6,917 nt of DNA from Lachnospiraceae bacterium (GCA_017996675.1 JAGOGN010000078.1:1-6917); one strand, 5' to 3'. Shown: positions 1-6,917, numbered from the stretch's first letter. The notes: generated by a model from the letters alone, not told the origin. A program made the numbers and translations.

Positions 1-23
1 GGGTTCGAGTCCCTTTTCCTGCA
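1..23 (+). tRNA. 3' end of a tRNA gene, probably tRNA-Leu (5' part outside the window)
   Basis: The window opens inside a T arm. GGG (1-3), the loop TTCGAGT (4-10) and CCC (11-13) form the T stem and loop, and the first two stem bases lie upstream of the window. The 3' acceptor strand TTCCTGC (16-22) and discriminator A (23) follow. The next bases are TAA, so CCA is not encoded and must be added after transcription, as for many clostridial tRNAs. The implied acceptor 5' strand is GCAGGAA. Together with A73 and this T arm, that resembles bacterial tRNA-Leu. The amino acid identity is inference because the anticodon is not visible. Confidence 0.75.
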
Positions 24-28
24 TAAGA

Positions 29-64
29 GGAGTTTAGGCATTTGCTTAGACTCCATTTTTTATA
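29..64 (+). terminator. Rho-independent terminator after the tRNA and directly before the ABC-F gene
   Basis: Bases 29-40 pair with 43-54. The stem starts with GGAGT/ACTCC and continues with TTAGGCA against TGCTTAG, which includes two G-U pairs. About 11-12 pairs close a loop of 2-4 bases. A T-rich tail (ATTTTTTATA, 55-64) follows at once. This is a standard intrinsic terminator for the tRNA transcript. It ends only a few bases before the Shine-Dalgarno of the next gene (71-77), so it also sits in the position of an attenuator for that gene. Confidence 0.85.
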
Positions 65-82
65 TGGTTTAAGGAGAATAAC

Positions 83-1879
83 ATGAATTTATTAACTGCA
101 ACAGGATTAGTGAAAGCATATACGGACCGTACATTACTGGATCATGTAGACTTTAGTGTAAATGAAGGGGACAAGGTTGGAGTAATCGGAATTAATGGAA
201 CCGGAAAATCCACTTTATTAAAAATATTGGCAGGCTTAGAATATGCAGATGAGGGTGTTATTTCAAAAGGAAATCAAGTTTATGTTCAATATCTTGCTCA
301 GAATCCTATTTTTCCACCAAATACTACGGTGTTTGATTATGTAATCACAGAAAATAAAACTAGTGATAACGAGTGGGAAATTGAAGGCGATGCAAAGAAT
401 ATGCTACAAAAACTTGGCCTTATCGATTTGGACCAGACAATGGAACAGTTATCTGGAGGACAGAAGAAGCGTGTTGCATTAGCAGCTGGATTGCTGAAAT
501 CTTGCGATATTTTAATTTTGGATGAACCAACGAATCATCTAGACAGTGAAATGACTAGATGGTTAGAAAATTATTTAATACTAAAGAGATGTGCGATTGT
601 AATGGTAACCCATGATCGTTATTTTTTGGACCGAGTTTGCAATCGTATTATAGAAATAGATCAGAAAAAATTATATGGATATTCTACTAATTATGAAGGA
701 TTTTTGGAAGCAAAAGCTTCTAGAGAAATGATGGAGCTTGCCTCAGAACGTAAGAGACAGACCATTTTAAGAAGCGAACTAGAGTGGCTCCACAGAGGCG
801 CAAGAGCTAGAAGTACAAAACAGAAAGCTCATATCGGTCGAATTGAAACTTTGATGGAGGAAAAAGGTCCATCTCAAAGTGAAACTATTCAGATGAGTTC
901 AGTGAAGAGTCGAATGGGAAGAACAACGATTGAAATGGATTCAATCTCAAAAGGATATCAAAGAATATTGATTCAAGATTTTACTTATATTTTTCTGCCT
1001 ACAGATCGTATTGGAATCATTGGGCCTAATGGATGTGGAAAGACTACCTTAATTAAGATGATCACCAACAAACTTCAACCAGATTCGGGCAAGATTATTA
1101 CCGGAGAAACCATTAAACTGGGGTATTTTTCTCAGGAAAATGAGTATATGAATGAAGAACAAAAAGTAATTGATTATATGAAAGATACTGCAGAGTATTT
1201 GGAGACAGCAGAAGGATTAATTAGTGCATCTAAAATGTTGGAGCGATTTTTATTTGATTCTACCTTACAGTATCAGCAAATCAAGCGTTTATCAGGTGGA
1301 GAAAAGCGAAGACTATATTTGTTGAAGGTTTTAATGGAAGCACCAAATGTTCTAATTCTCGATGAGCCTACAAATGATCTGGATATTCAGACGCTTTCGA
1401 TTTTAGAGGATTATATTGAGCAATTCCAAGGAATTGTAATCACAGTTTCCCATGACCGTTATTTTCTAGATCGGATTGTGAATCGCTTATTTGTGTTTGA
1501 GCAGAATGGTTTCATTAGACAGGTGGAAGGATCTTATTCTGATTATCTGATAACCAAAGAGGAGCAGTCTGAATCGGAAAGCCAAAAGACAATTGTAAAG
1601 AATGATCAAGATAAAAAGCAAAAGCCGAAAACTATTAAATTAAAACTTACTTTTTTGGAGCAAAAAGAGTGGAATACCATTGAACAAGATATTGAAGCTC
1701 TAGAACTACGTATTGCGCAGTTGGATGGTGAAATGCTTCATCATGGAAGTGACTTTGCAAAACTATCAAAACTTTCGAAAGAAAAGGAAGAAAAGGAAGA
1801 GCAACTCATGAACATGATGGAACGATGGGAATATTTGAGTGAATTAGTGGAAAAAATCGAACAAGAACAAAAAAAGTAA
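83..1879 (+). CDS. ABC-F family ATPase, Uup/YfmR-like ribosome-associated translation factor
   Basis: This is a soluble protein of 598 residues with two ABC ATPase domains and no membrane segment. ABC-F proteins bind the ribosomal E site and relieve stalled or misformed elongation states, and some confer antibiotic resistance. Domain 1 has Walker A GINGTGKST (36-44), signature LSGGQ (123-127), Walker B LILDEPTNHLD (144-154) and THDRYFLD (176-183). The interdomain linker (about 210-275) carries the EWLHRGARARSTKQKAHI-type motif typical of Uup/YfmR. Domain 2 has GPNGCGKTT (314-322), LSGGE (403-407), LILDEPTNDLD (424-434) and SHDRYFLD (456-463). A lysine/glutamate-rich spacer (about 491-520) leads to a C-terminal coiled coil (about 521-598), the Uup-type extension. 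Both sites look catalytically intact. The start is supported by AAGGAGA at 71-77, five bases before the ATG. No promoter is visible between the terminator and this site. A role as a housekeeping Uup/YfmR protein is more likely than antibiotic resistance, on the basis of the linker and tail. Confidence 0.93.
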   Translation: MNLLTATGLVKAYTDRTLLDHVDFSVNEGDKVGVIGINGTGKSTLLKILAGLEYADEGVISKGNQVYVQYLAQNPIFPPNTTVFDYVITENKTSDNEWEIEGDAKNMLQKLGLIDLDQTMEQLSGGQKKRVALAAGLLKSCDILILDEPTNHLDSEMTRWLENYLILKRCAIVMVTHDRYFLDRVCNRIIEIDQKKLYGYSTNYEGFLEAKASREMMELASERKRQTILRSELEWLHRGARARSTKQKAHIGRIETLMEEKGPSQSETIQMSSVKSRMGRTTIEMDSISKGYQRILIQDFTYIFLPTDRIGIIGPNGCGKTTLIKMITNKLQPDSGKIITGETIKLGYFSQENEYMNEEQKVIDYMKDTAEYLETAEGLISASKMLERFLFDSTLQYQQIKRLSGGEKRRLYLLKVLMEAPNVLILDEPTNDLDIQTLSILEDYIEQFQGIVITVSHDRYFLDRIVNRLFVFEQNGFIRQVEGSYSDYLITKEEQSESESQKTIVKNDQDKKQKPKTIKLKLTFLEQKEWNTIEQDIEALELRIAQLDGEMLHHGSDFAKLSKLSKEKEEKEEQLMNMMERWEYLSELVEKIEQEQKK

Positions 1880-1896
1880 AGTTTTTAAAAAATTAA

Positions 1897-1928
1897 AAAG
1901 GAAATAGAAGTCTTTTCAAGAATATAGT
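1897..1928 (+). promoter_or_regulatory. Candidate sigma-H (Spo0H) promoter for the dgt-dnaG-rpoD operon, overlapping a sigma-A-like -10
   Basis: AAAGGAAAT at 1897-1905 fits every position of the Bacillus sigma-H -35 consensus RnAGGAwWW. After an 11-base spacer, CAAGAAT (1917-1923) fits the -10 consensus RnnGAAT except at the first base. Transcription would start near 1930-1935, giving a leader of about 25 bases before the dgt start at 1958. TATAGT (1923-1928) is also a good sigma-A -10 hexamer, but no TTGACA-like hexamer lies 16-18 bases upstream. The stretch is AT-rich and purine-rich, so a chance match is possible. A promoter somewhere in this gap is reasonable because it is the only sizeable gap before the operon. 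Confidence 0.45.
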
Positions 1929-1957
1929 AAGTAGGAGCAAAAAAGGGGGCGATAACG

Positions 1958-2971
1958 ATGGATATGTCGATACGCGAATCGATGGAACTTATGGAACGTG
2001 AAACATTGAGTCCATACGCGAGTCTGAGCCAGAATTCTAAAGGAAGAGATGTTGATGAGCCACAGTGTGACATCAGACCGGTTTATCAAAGAGATCGTGA
2101 CCGCATTCTGCATTCAAAGTCATTTCGCAGATTGAAGTCGAAAACGCAGGTGTTTCTGGATCCGCAAGGAGATCATTATCGTACACGTTTGACCCATACC
2201 TTGGAAGTATCACAAAATGCAAGAACCATTGCGAAGGCACTTCGGTTGAACGAGGATTTGGTGGAAGCAATTGCATTGGGTCATGATCTTGGTCATACGC
2301 CATTTGGACATGCAGGTGAACAGAAATTAAATGAGCTCTGTTTCGGAGGGTTTCGCCATAACGAACAAAGCGTGAGAGTTGTTGAAAAGTTAGAAAAAAG
2401 CGGACAAGGGCTGAATTTGACATGGGAAGTTCGTGATGGGATTCTAAATCATCAGACTGAACTCATGCCATCTACCTTGGAAGGAAAGATCGTACGATTT
2501 TCTGATAAAATTGCATACATCAATCATGATATTGATGACGCAATCAGAGGACAGGTACTAAGAGAAGAAGAAATTCCAAGGGAAATACGACAAATTTTAG
2601 GTGGAAATACAAGAATTCGTTTAAATACAATGATTCATGATATTGTTGGAAACAGTATCCATAAGAATCAAATTTCGATGACAAACGATGTGGAACAAGC
2701 GATGAAAGATTTGCGTTCCTTTATGTTTGAACATGTTTATCGCAATCCGGCTGCAAAAGGTGAAGAAAAGAAGGCAAAGAGTTTGTTGGAATTTTTATAT
2801 CAATATTATTATGAACATATTGATTTATTGCCACAGAAATATTTGAATATGCTTGATTTAGGTGAGCGGCAGGATCGGATTGTATGCGATTATATTGCTG
2901 GTATGACAGATGAATTTGCATATCGACAATTCGAAGAGTATTTTTTGCCAAAATCCTGGCAGATTTTTTAA
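1958..2971 (+). CDS. dgt: Deoxyguanosinetriphosphate triphosphohydrolase-like protein (HD domain)
   Basis: This 337-residue member of the dGTPase family hydrolyses a dNTP to the deoxynucleoside and triphosphate, affecting dNTP pools. Its length suits the short bacterial form; E. coli Dgt is about 505 residues. The N-terminus has the family segment LSPYAS (17-22), then CDIRPVYQRDRDRILHSKSF (37-56) and RRLKSKTQVF. Metal ligands of the HD fold are visible as H80 (RLTHTLEVS), H109-D110 (GHDLGHTPFGH) and D183 (RFSDKIAYINHD). H118 and E121 match the spacing of the catalytic His/Glu of E. coli Dgt. The substrate need not be dGTP alone, since short homologs can act on several dNTPs. The chosen ATG has a purine-rich AAGGGGGCG site about 8 bases upstream, and the family N-terminus begins soon after. 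The in-frame ATGs at codons 3 and 10 are less well placed. It is first in the dnaG-rpoD operon, 28 bases before dnaG. Confidence 0.92.
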   Translation: MDMSIRESMELMERETLSPYASLSQNSKGRDVDEPQCDIRPVYQRDRDRILHSKSFRRLKSKTQVFLDPQGDHYRTRLTHTLEVSQNARTIAKALRLNEDLVEAIALGHDLGHTPFGHAGEQKLNELCFGGFRHNEQSVRVVEKLEKSGQGLNLTWEVRDGILNHQTELMPSTLEGKIVRFSDKIAYINHDIDDAIRGQVLREEEIPREIRQILGGNTRIRLNTMIHDIVGNSIHKNQISMTNDVEQAMKDLRSFMFEHVYRNPAAKGEEKKAKSLLEFLYQYYYEHIDLLPQKYLNMLDLGERQDRIVCDYIAGMTDEFAYRQFEEYFLPKSWQIF

Positions 2972-2999
2972 GAATAGAAATGGATGAGGGAGGAACATC

Positions 3000-4781
3000 A
3001 TGGCTTATTATGATGACGAGCTGGTTGAACAGGTACGTGACGCGAATAATATTGTCGATGTGATTGGCAGTTATGTAAAACTTACGAAAAAAGGATCCAA
3101 CCATGTTGGACTTTGCCCATTTCATAATGAGAAAACTGGTTCGTTCAGCGTTTCTGAACCAAAGCAAATGTATCATTGCTTTGGATGTGGAGCTGGTGGG
3201 AATGTATTTACTTTTCTGAGAGAATACGAAAACTTTTCTTTCCAGGAATCCATGGAGTATCTTGCAGGACGTGCAGGAATTCAGTTACCTGTGAAAGCGA
3301 TTACAAAGGAACAAAAAAGAGAAGCGGATGAGAGACAGTTGCTTTTGGAAATGAACAGAGAAGCAGCTACTTATTTTTACAAACAATTGCGGGAACCCAA
3401 TGGAACCAGTGCAATGAAATATTTATTAAATAGAGAATTAACTAATGAAACAATTCACAAATTTGGATTGGGTTACTCAAATAAGACGAGTAATGATCTT
3501 TATCAGTTTTTAAAAAAGAAAGGTTATTCGGATTTTGTTTTAAAAGATTCTGGTTTGGTTACAATCGATGAAAAAAAGGGTGCTTATGATAAATTTTGGA
3601 ATCGAGTGATGTTTCCAATTATGGATGCAAACAGTCATGTGGTAGGATTTGGTGGAAGAGTAATGGGTGAGGGAGAACCGAAATACCTGAACTCCCCAGA
3701 AACCAAAGTGTTTGATAAGAGTCGTAACCTTTACGGATTAAATATAGCAAGAACTTCCAGAAGGAAAGGATTGTTATTATGCGAAGGTTATATGGATGTC
3801 ATCGCACTTCATCAGGCAGGGTTTGATAACGCAATTGCTTCGCTAGGAACTGCATTTACGCAAGGTCATGCAAATTTAATGAAGCGTTATGTAAAGGAAG
3901 TATACTTAACATTTGACAGTGATGCTGCGGGAGTAAAAGCTGCGCTTCGTGCCATTCCAATTCTAAAAGAGAGTGGTCTTGTCCCTAAGATTATTCATAT
4001 GGAACCCTATAAAGATCCAGACGATTATATTAAGGCAATGGGAGCCGAGGCTTTTGGAAAGCAAATTGAACAAGCAGAAAATGCATTTTTATTCCAAATT
4101 CGTAAATCTGAAGATCAGTACGATTTTAGAGATCCTCAGTCAAAAACGGAGTTCCAAAAAAATATTATTTTGCAACTTTTGACCTTTAACGAGGAAATTG
4201 AGCGAAACAATTATTTGGATATGATTTGTGATTTTTATGGATATCCAAGAGATTCGATGATGAAATTGATGAGTAGTTTGAGCAGTAACATGCCATATCG
4301 CTCAGATCCTAAACTTTCAACTGAATATCGCAAGGAAAAGAAAAAGCCAGATGATTCGACAGTGAAGCCACAACAATTGTTGCTGACATGGCTTTCTGAT
4401 GAGCCGGAAATCTATCCTACAGTGAGTAAATATATTCAAGTTGAGGATTTTACTGATCCTCTGATGCAGCAAGTTGCAACAATGGTTTACGAACAATTGG
4501 ATAATGAAAAATTAAATCCAGCTGGAATTATAGACGCATTTCCACAGGAACAGCAGGGACAAATAGCTGAGCTTTTTTCGACTCAATTGCAGCGAATTGA
4601 GACGAGACAAGAAAAGGAAAAGGCATTAAAGGATATTATTCTTCGCATCAAGACGAATCGATATGAGAAAACTTCCAGTGATGTGGGAAATGGGGATCTG
4701 ACGTTTCTAACACAATTGGTGGAACAAAAGAAGAGATTAGAAGAATTACAAAAAATAGATTTGCATCTAAGTGAAAGATAG
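3000..4781 (+). CDS. dnaG: DNA primase DnaG
   Basis: This 593-residue primase makes the short RNA primers for leading- and lagging-strand synthesis and acts at the fork with the replicative helicase. The N-terminal CHC2 zinc ribbon uses C39, H42, C60 and C63 (CPFH and CFGCGAGG). The RNA polymerase core (about 110-430) contains YLNSPET (229-235), RNLYGL (242-247) and the TOPRIM residues E262 (CEGYMDVI), D306 and D308 (FDSDAAG), then DPDDY (339-343). A charged linker (about 435-455) joins a C-terminal helicase-binding region (about 455-593). This region is weakly conserved, as is usual. The length is close to the roughly 600 residues of B. subtilis DnaG. The start is supported by GAGGGAGG at 2986-2993, six bases before the ATG. 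It lies 28 bases after dgt and 12 bases before rpoD. No internal terminator is seen, and all key residues are present. Confidence 0.98.
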   Translation: MAYYDDELVEQVRDANNIVDVIGSYVKLTKKGSNHVGLCPFHNEKTGSFSVSEPKQMYHCFGCGAGGNVFTFLREYENFSFQESMEYLAGRAGIQLPVKAITKEQKREADERQLLLEMNREAATYFYKQLREPNGTSAMKYLLNRELTNETIHKFGLGYSNKTSNDLYQFLKKKGYSDFVLKDSGLVTIDEKKGAYDKFWNRVMFPIMDANSHVVGFGGRVMGEGEPKYLNSPETKVFDKSRNLYGLNIARTSRRKGLLLCEGYMDVIALHQAGFDNAIASLGTAFTQGHANLMKRYVKEVYLTFDSDAAGVKAALRAIPILKESGLVPKIIHMEPYKDPDDYIKAMGAEAFGKQIEQAENAFLFQIRKSEDQYDFRDPQSKTEFQKNIILQLLTFNEEIERNNYLDMICDFYGYPRDSMMKLMSSLSSNMPYRSDPKLSTEYRKEKKKPDDSTVKPQQLLLTWLSDEPEIYPTVSKYIQVEDFTDPLMQQVATMVYEQLDNEKLNPAGIIDAFPQEQQGQIAELFSTQLQRIETRQEKEKALKDIILRIKTNRYEKTSSDVGNGDLTFLTQLVEQKKRLEELQKIDLHLSER

Positions 4782-4793
4782 AAAGGGAATCAT

Positions 4794-5924
4794 ATGAATA
4801 CGGAAAACCAAATCGTGAACGAACAGGATTCGGAATCAAAATTTAATTTAAAAATGGAAGAACTAATGGAGGTTGCCAAGAAAAAGAAAAGCATTCTTGA
4901 ATACCACGAAATCAGTGACTATTTTAAGGACATGGAATTGGATGCGGAGCATTTTGATCGTATTTTGGAAAAACTAGAAGCATCCAATATTGATGTTTTA
5001 AGAATGACGGATGATGAGGATGACGATCCAATTCTTTTGGAAGAAGATGAAGAATTAGATGTAGAGAAATTAGATCTGACTGTTCCAGACGGAATCAGTA
5101 TTGAAGATCCAGTGCGTATGTATCTAAAAGAAATCGGAAAGGTTCCTTTGTTAAATGCAGAAGAAGAAATCGATTTAGCAAAAAGAATGGAATTAGGAGA
5201 TGAGGCAGCAAAGAAGCGTCTTGCAGAAGCAAATCTAAGACTTGTTGTTTCAATTGCTAAAAGATATGTAGGAAGAGGAATGTTATTTCTTGATTTAATT
5301 CAAGAAGGAAACCTAGGATTAATAAAGGCTGTAGAGAAATTTGATTACCGTAAAGGTTATAAATTTAGTACCTATGCCACATGGTGGATTCGTCAGGCAA
5401 TTACAAGAGCAATTGCGGATCAAGCTAGAACGATTCGAATTCCAGTACATATGGTGGAAACAATCAACAAATTAATTCGTGTTTCAAGACAATTACTTCA
5501 GGAATTAGGAAGAGAACCTTCCCCAGAAGAAATTGCAAAAGAAATGAATATGTCGGTAGATCGTGTACGTGAAATTTTGAAAATTTCTCAGGAACCAGTT
5601 TCGTTAGAAACGCCAATTGGTGAAGAGGAAGATAGTCATTTGGGTGATTTTATTCAGGATGATAATGTACCTGTTCCAGCTGATGCTGCTGCATTTACTT
5701 TGTTAAGAGAACAGCTGACAGAAGTTTTATCTACACTTACGGAAAGAGAACAAAAAGTTTTAAGATTACGTTTTGGACTTGATGATGGAAGAGCACGTAC
5801 ACTAGAAGAGGTCGGAAAAGAATTTAATGTAACAAGAGAAAGAATTCGACAAATTGAAGCAAAAGCACTCCGTAAACTTCGTCATCCATCGAGAAGCAGA
5901 AAATTAAAGGATTATTTGGAATAA
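4794..5924 (+). CDS. rpoD: RNA polymerase primary sigma factor RpoD (SigA)
   Basis: This 376-residue housekeeping sigma factor directs RNA polymerase to -10/-35 promoters. A short acidic region 1.1 (about 15-95, including the acidic run around 73-88) is followed by region 1.2 ([11 protein letters not shown], 105-115). Region 2 includes [16 protein letters not shown] (147-162), [10 protein letters not shown] (167-176) and the -10 reading segment [20 protein letters not shown] (191-210). Region 3 is about 220-290. Region 4 includes [15 protein letters not shown] (315-329) and the -35 helix-turn-helix [20 protein letters not shown] (336-355). It ends in [13 protein letters not shown]. Its length is like B. 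subtilis SigA (about 371) and shorter than E. coli RpoD, which has a large non-conserved insert. An AAAGGGA site at 4782-4788 supports the ATG. It lies 12 bases after dnaG, as in the classical primase-sigma pair, and its stop overlaps the trmK start. Confidence 0.98.
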   Translation: MNTENQIVNEQDSESKFNLKMEELMEVAKKKKSILEYHEISDYFKDMELDAEHFDRILEKLEASNIDVLRMTDDEDDDPILLEEDEELDVEKLDLTVPDGISIEDPVRMYLKEIGKVPLLNAEEEIDLAKRMELGDEAAKKRLAEANLRLVVSIAKRYVGRGMLFLDLIQEGNLGLIKAVEKFDYRKGYKFSTYATWWIRQAITRAIADQARTIRIPVHMVETINKLIRVSRQLLQELGREPSPEEIAKEMNMSVDRVREILKISQEPVSLETPIGEEEDSHLGDFIQDDNVPVPADAAAFTLLREQLTEVLSTLTEREQKVLRLRFGLDDGRARTLEEVGKEFNVTRERIRQIEAKALRKLRHPSRSRKLKDYLE

Positions 5925-5926
5925 TG
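5906..5926 (+). promoter_or_regulatory. Translational coupling site between rpoD and trmK (TAATG overlap)
   Basis: The rpoD stop TAA (5922-5924) and the trmK start ATG (5924-5926) share one base. The best Shine-Dalgarno is AAAGGA at 5906-5911, about 12 bases before the ATG, which is longer than the usual 5-9. Re-initiation by ribosomes finishing rpoD therefore probably contributes to trmK translation. Confidence 0.6.
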
Positions 5927-6637
5927 TTAAAATTATCAAATCGTATGATGGCAATTGCTAATCTAGTAGAACCCTGTGATGTGATTGTAGACGTAGGGAC
6001 AGATCATGGTTTTTTGCCAATCTATCTGGTAAAAAATCAAGTCTGTAGTAAGGCGATTGCAGTGGATGTTAATCAGGGACCGCTGATGAGAGCGCAAGAG
6101 CATATTGAGCAGGAAGAGTTAACGAATCGGATTACAACTCGTTTATCAAACGGATTTATGGCTATAGAACCGGGAGAAGCACAAGCTGCTATTATCGCAG
6201 GAATGGGTGGCTTATTAATGGAATCGATTCTTACGAATGGGGAAACAGTGACAGCGAAAATGTCTCAGTTAGTTTTACAACCCCAGTCTGACTTTTTGTC
6301 CTTTCGGCGATTTTTATATCGAGCACATTATGATATTTTAGAAGAAAATATGATTTATGAAGATGGAAAGTATTATACGATCTTTAAAGTAAGTCCAAAT
6401 TCAAATTGTAGCGAGAGCGATTTTGAACAATTGCTTCCAGAAGAAAAAAGATATGGTTGTTATTTTTTCGCAAATTCAAATGCTGTTTTTAAACAGTACC
6501 TGAAACATGAACAAAAAGTTAATGATCAGGTAAAGCAACGATTATTGCTAGCAATGGATTGCGCGAAAATTGAAATACGAAAAAAAGAAGTAGAAGAGAA
6601 ATTATCGATAATTCAAAGTGCCCTAAAACGAATGTAA
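5924..6637 (+). CDS. trmK: tRNA (adenine(22)-N(1))-methyltransferase TrmK (YqfN family)
   Basis: This 237-residue class I SAM-dependent methyltransferase methylates N1 of adenine 22 in the D-loop region of certain tRNAs in the cytoplasm. The Rossmann motif I is VDVGTDHGFLPIYL (22-35), with the TDHG signature of the family. The second strand is AIAVDVNQGPL (44-54), where D48 probably contacts the SAM ribose. IAGMGG (91-96) and LVLQPQSD (116-123) are further TrmK hallmarks. The C-terminal part (about 160-237) is rich in charged residues and predicted helical, fitting the coiled-coil domain of TrmK. Its place right after sigA matches yqfN in B. subtilis. The start is fixed by the LSNRMMAIANLV family N-terminus and the TAATG overlap. 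The tRNA substrate is inferred from the family. Confidence 0.9.
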   Translation: MLKLSNRMMAIANLVEPCDVIVDVGTDHGFLPIYLVKNQVCSKAIAVDVNQGPLMRAQEHIEQEELTNRITTRLSNGFMAIEPGEAQAAIIAGMGGLLMESILTNGETVTAKMSQLVLQPQSDFLSFRRFLYRAHYDILEENMIYEDGKYYTIFKVSPNSNCSESDFEQLLPEEKRYGCYFFANSNAVFKQYLKHEQKVNDQVKQRLLLAMDCAKIEIRKKEVEEKLSIIQSALKRM

Positions 6638-6652
6638 GCAGGAGGAGATACG

Positions 6653-6917
6653 ATGAGTGATACCATACAGCTAACAATAATGAATGAAACGAAGTATTAT
6701 CCTAGAGGAACAAGATATATGGATGTGGCTAGAGAAATCCAGGAGCATTACAAAGATGATATTGTTTTAATGATGATGGATAATCAGTTAAGGGAATTGC
6801 GAAAAGAAATTTCAGAGGATGGTGTACTGACTGCGGTTACAACAAAAGATCCTGCTGGAAGCAGTACTTATCGTAGAAGTGTTGTGTTACTGATGCAGCG
6901 CGCATACCATAATCTAA
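6653..6917 (+). CDS. N-terminal fragment of a TGS-domain nucleoside (uridine-type) kinase, cut by the window end
   Basis: Starting at the ATG after a strong GGAGGAGA site (6641-6648), 88 codons stay open to the window end. The visible protein begins MSDTIQLTIMNETKYYPRGT and continues with RYMDVAREI and DDIVLMMMDNQLRELRKEI, a TGS-type beta-grasp fold like that at the N-terminus of threonyl-tRNA synthetase. TTKDPAGSSTYRRSVVLLMQ and RAYHN then resemble the start of the second, ThrRS-like segment. This arrangement is known from clostridial proteins of about 550 residues in which TGS and ThrRS-like parts precede a uridine kinase/phosphoribulokinase-type P-loop domain. The kinase domain is not in the window, so the full assignment is inference. 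ThrRS itself is less likely because the second segment and operon position do not fit. It starts 15 bases after trmK and is probably in the same operon. Confidence 0.7.
   Translation, partial: MSDTIQLTIMNETKYYPRGTRYMDVAREIQEHYKDDIVLMMMDNQLRELRKEISEDGVLTAVTTKDPAGSSTYRRSVVLLMQRAYHNL

Noticed and set aside
42..68. Possible promoter made of TTGCTT (42-47) and TATGGT (63-68)
   Set aside because: The -35 match is poor, the spacing is only 15 bases, and the start would fall at or beyond the Shine-Dalgarno of the ABC-F gene.
1881..1900. A/T-rich TTTTTAAAAA palindrome after the ABC-F stop, considered as a terminator
   Set aside because: It has no GC pairs in the stem and no T tract after it, so it should not terminate well. 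The ABC-F transcript may run into dgt.
1885..2113. Two overlapping short - strand frames (62 and 65 codons) at the dgt start
   Set aside because: They overlap each other and the conserved dgt N-terminus, and have no supporting ribosome site. They are most likely shadows.
2073..2423. Open frame of 116 codons on the - strand within dgt
   Set aside because: It is entirely antisense to the HD-domain coding region, and the translation resembles no family I recognise.
2721..3176. Open frame of 151 codons on the - strand across the dgt-dnaG junction
   Set aside because: It lies opposite two strongly conserved genes, has no recognisable motif or good ribosome site, and reads as low-complexity shadow sequence.
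3973..4182. Open frame of 69 codons on the + strand inside dnaG
   Set aside because: It is an alternative frame of the intact primase gene with no ribosome site of note.
4600..4793. Possible sigma-H promoter for rpoD inside the end of dnaG, as in B. subtilis
   Set aside because: AAAGGAAAA-type -35 matches occur in the lysine-rich coding stretch, but no GAAT box follows at 11-12 bases plus Rnn. No convincing internal promoter was seen.
4648..4839. Open frame of 63 codons on the - strand across the dnaG-rpoD junction
   Set aside because: It is antisense to conserved genes and shows no recognisable product.

Overview
The window looks like a housekeeping segment of a low-GC Gram-positive chromosome, most likely a Clostridia member of the Lachnospiraceae type. 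The reasons are AT-rich DNA with strong AGGAGG-like ribosome sites, a tRNA with no encoded CCA, the gene order dgt-dnaG-rpoD-trmK, and a TGS-domain nucleoside kinase following on. The family-level placement is inference. No sequence search was possible.

Layout, all on the + strand. Positions 1-23 are the 3' end of a tRNA, probably tRNA-Leu, followed by a rho-independent terminator at 29-64. An ABC-F translation factor of the Uup/YfmR type (83-1879) starts 18 bases after that terminator. A 78-base AT-rich gap (1880-1957) separates it from a tightly packed run of five genes. These are a dGTPase-like HD hydrolase (dgt, 1958-2971), DNA primase (dnaG, 3000-4781), the primary sigma factor (rpoD/sigA, 4794-5924), tRNA m1A22 methyltransferase (trmK, 5924-6637) and the N-terminus of a TGS-domain nucleoside/uridine kinase (6653 to the window end). 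Gaps inside the run are 28, 12, -1 and 15 bases, and no internal terminator is visible, so it is probably one operon.

The run is a Clostridia version of the macromolecular synthesis operon: primase starts DNA replication and RpoD directs bulk transcription. Here they are joined to a dNTP-pool hydrolase, a tRNA modification enzyme and a nucleoside kinase. The 1880-1957 gap holds a close match to the sigma-H (Spo0H) promoter consensus. This would parallel the known sigma-H control of sigA in Bacillus subtilis and is the most interesting regulatory hint here.

I found no mobile element, CRISPR array, phage gene, broken gene or convincing undescribed system. All the gene products belong to recognisable families, and their catalytic motifs look intact.
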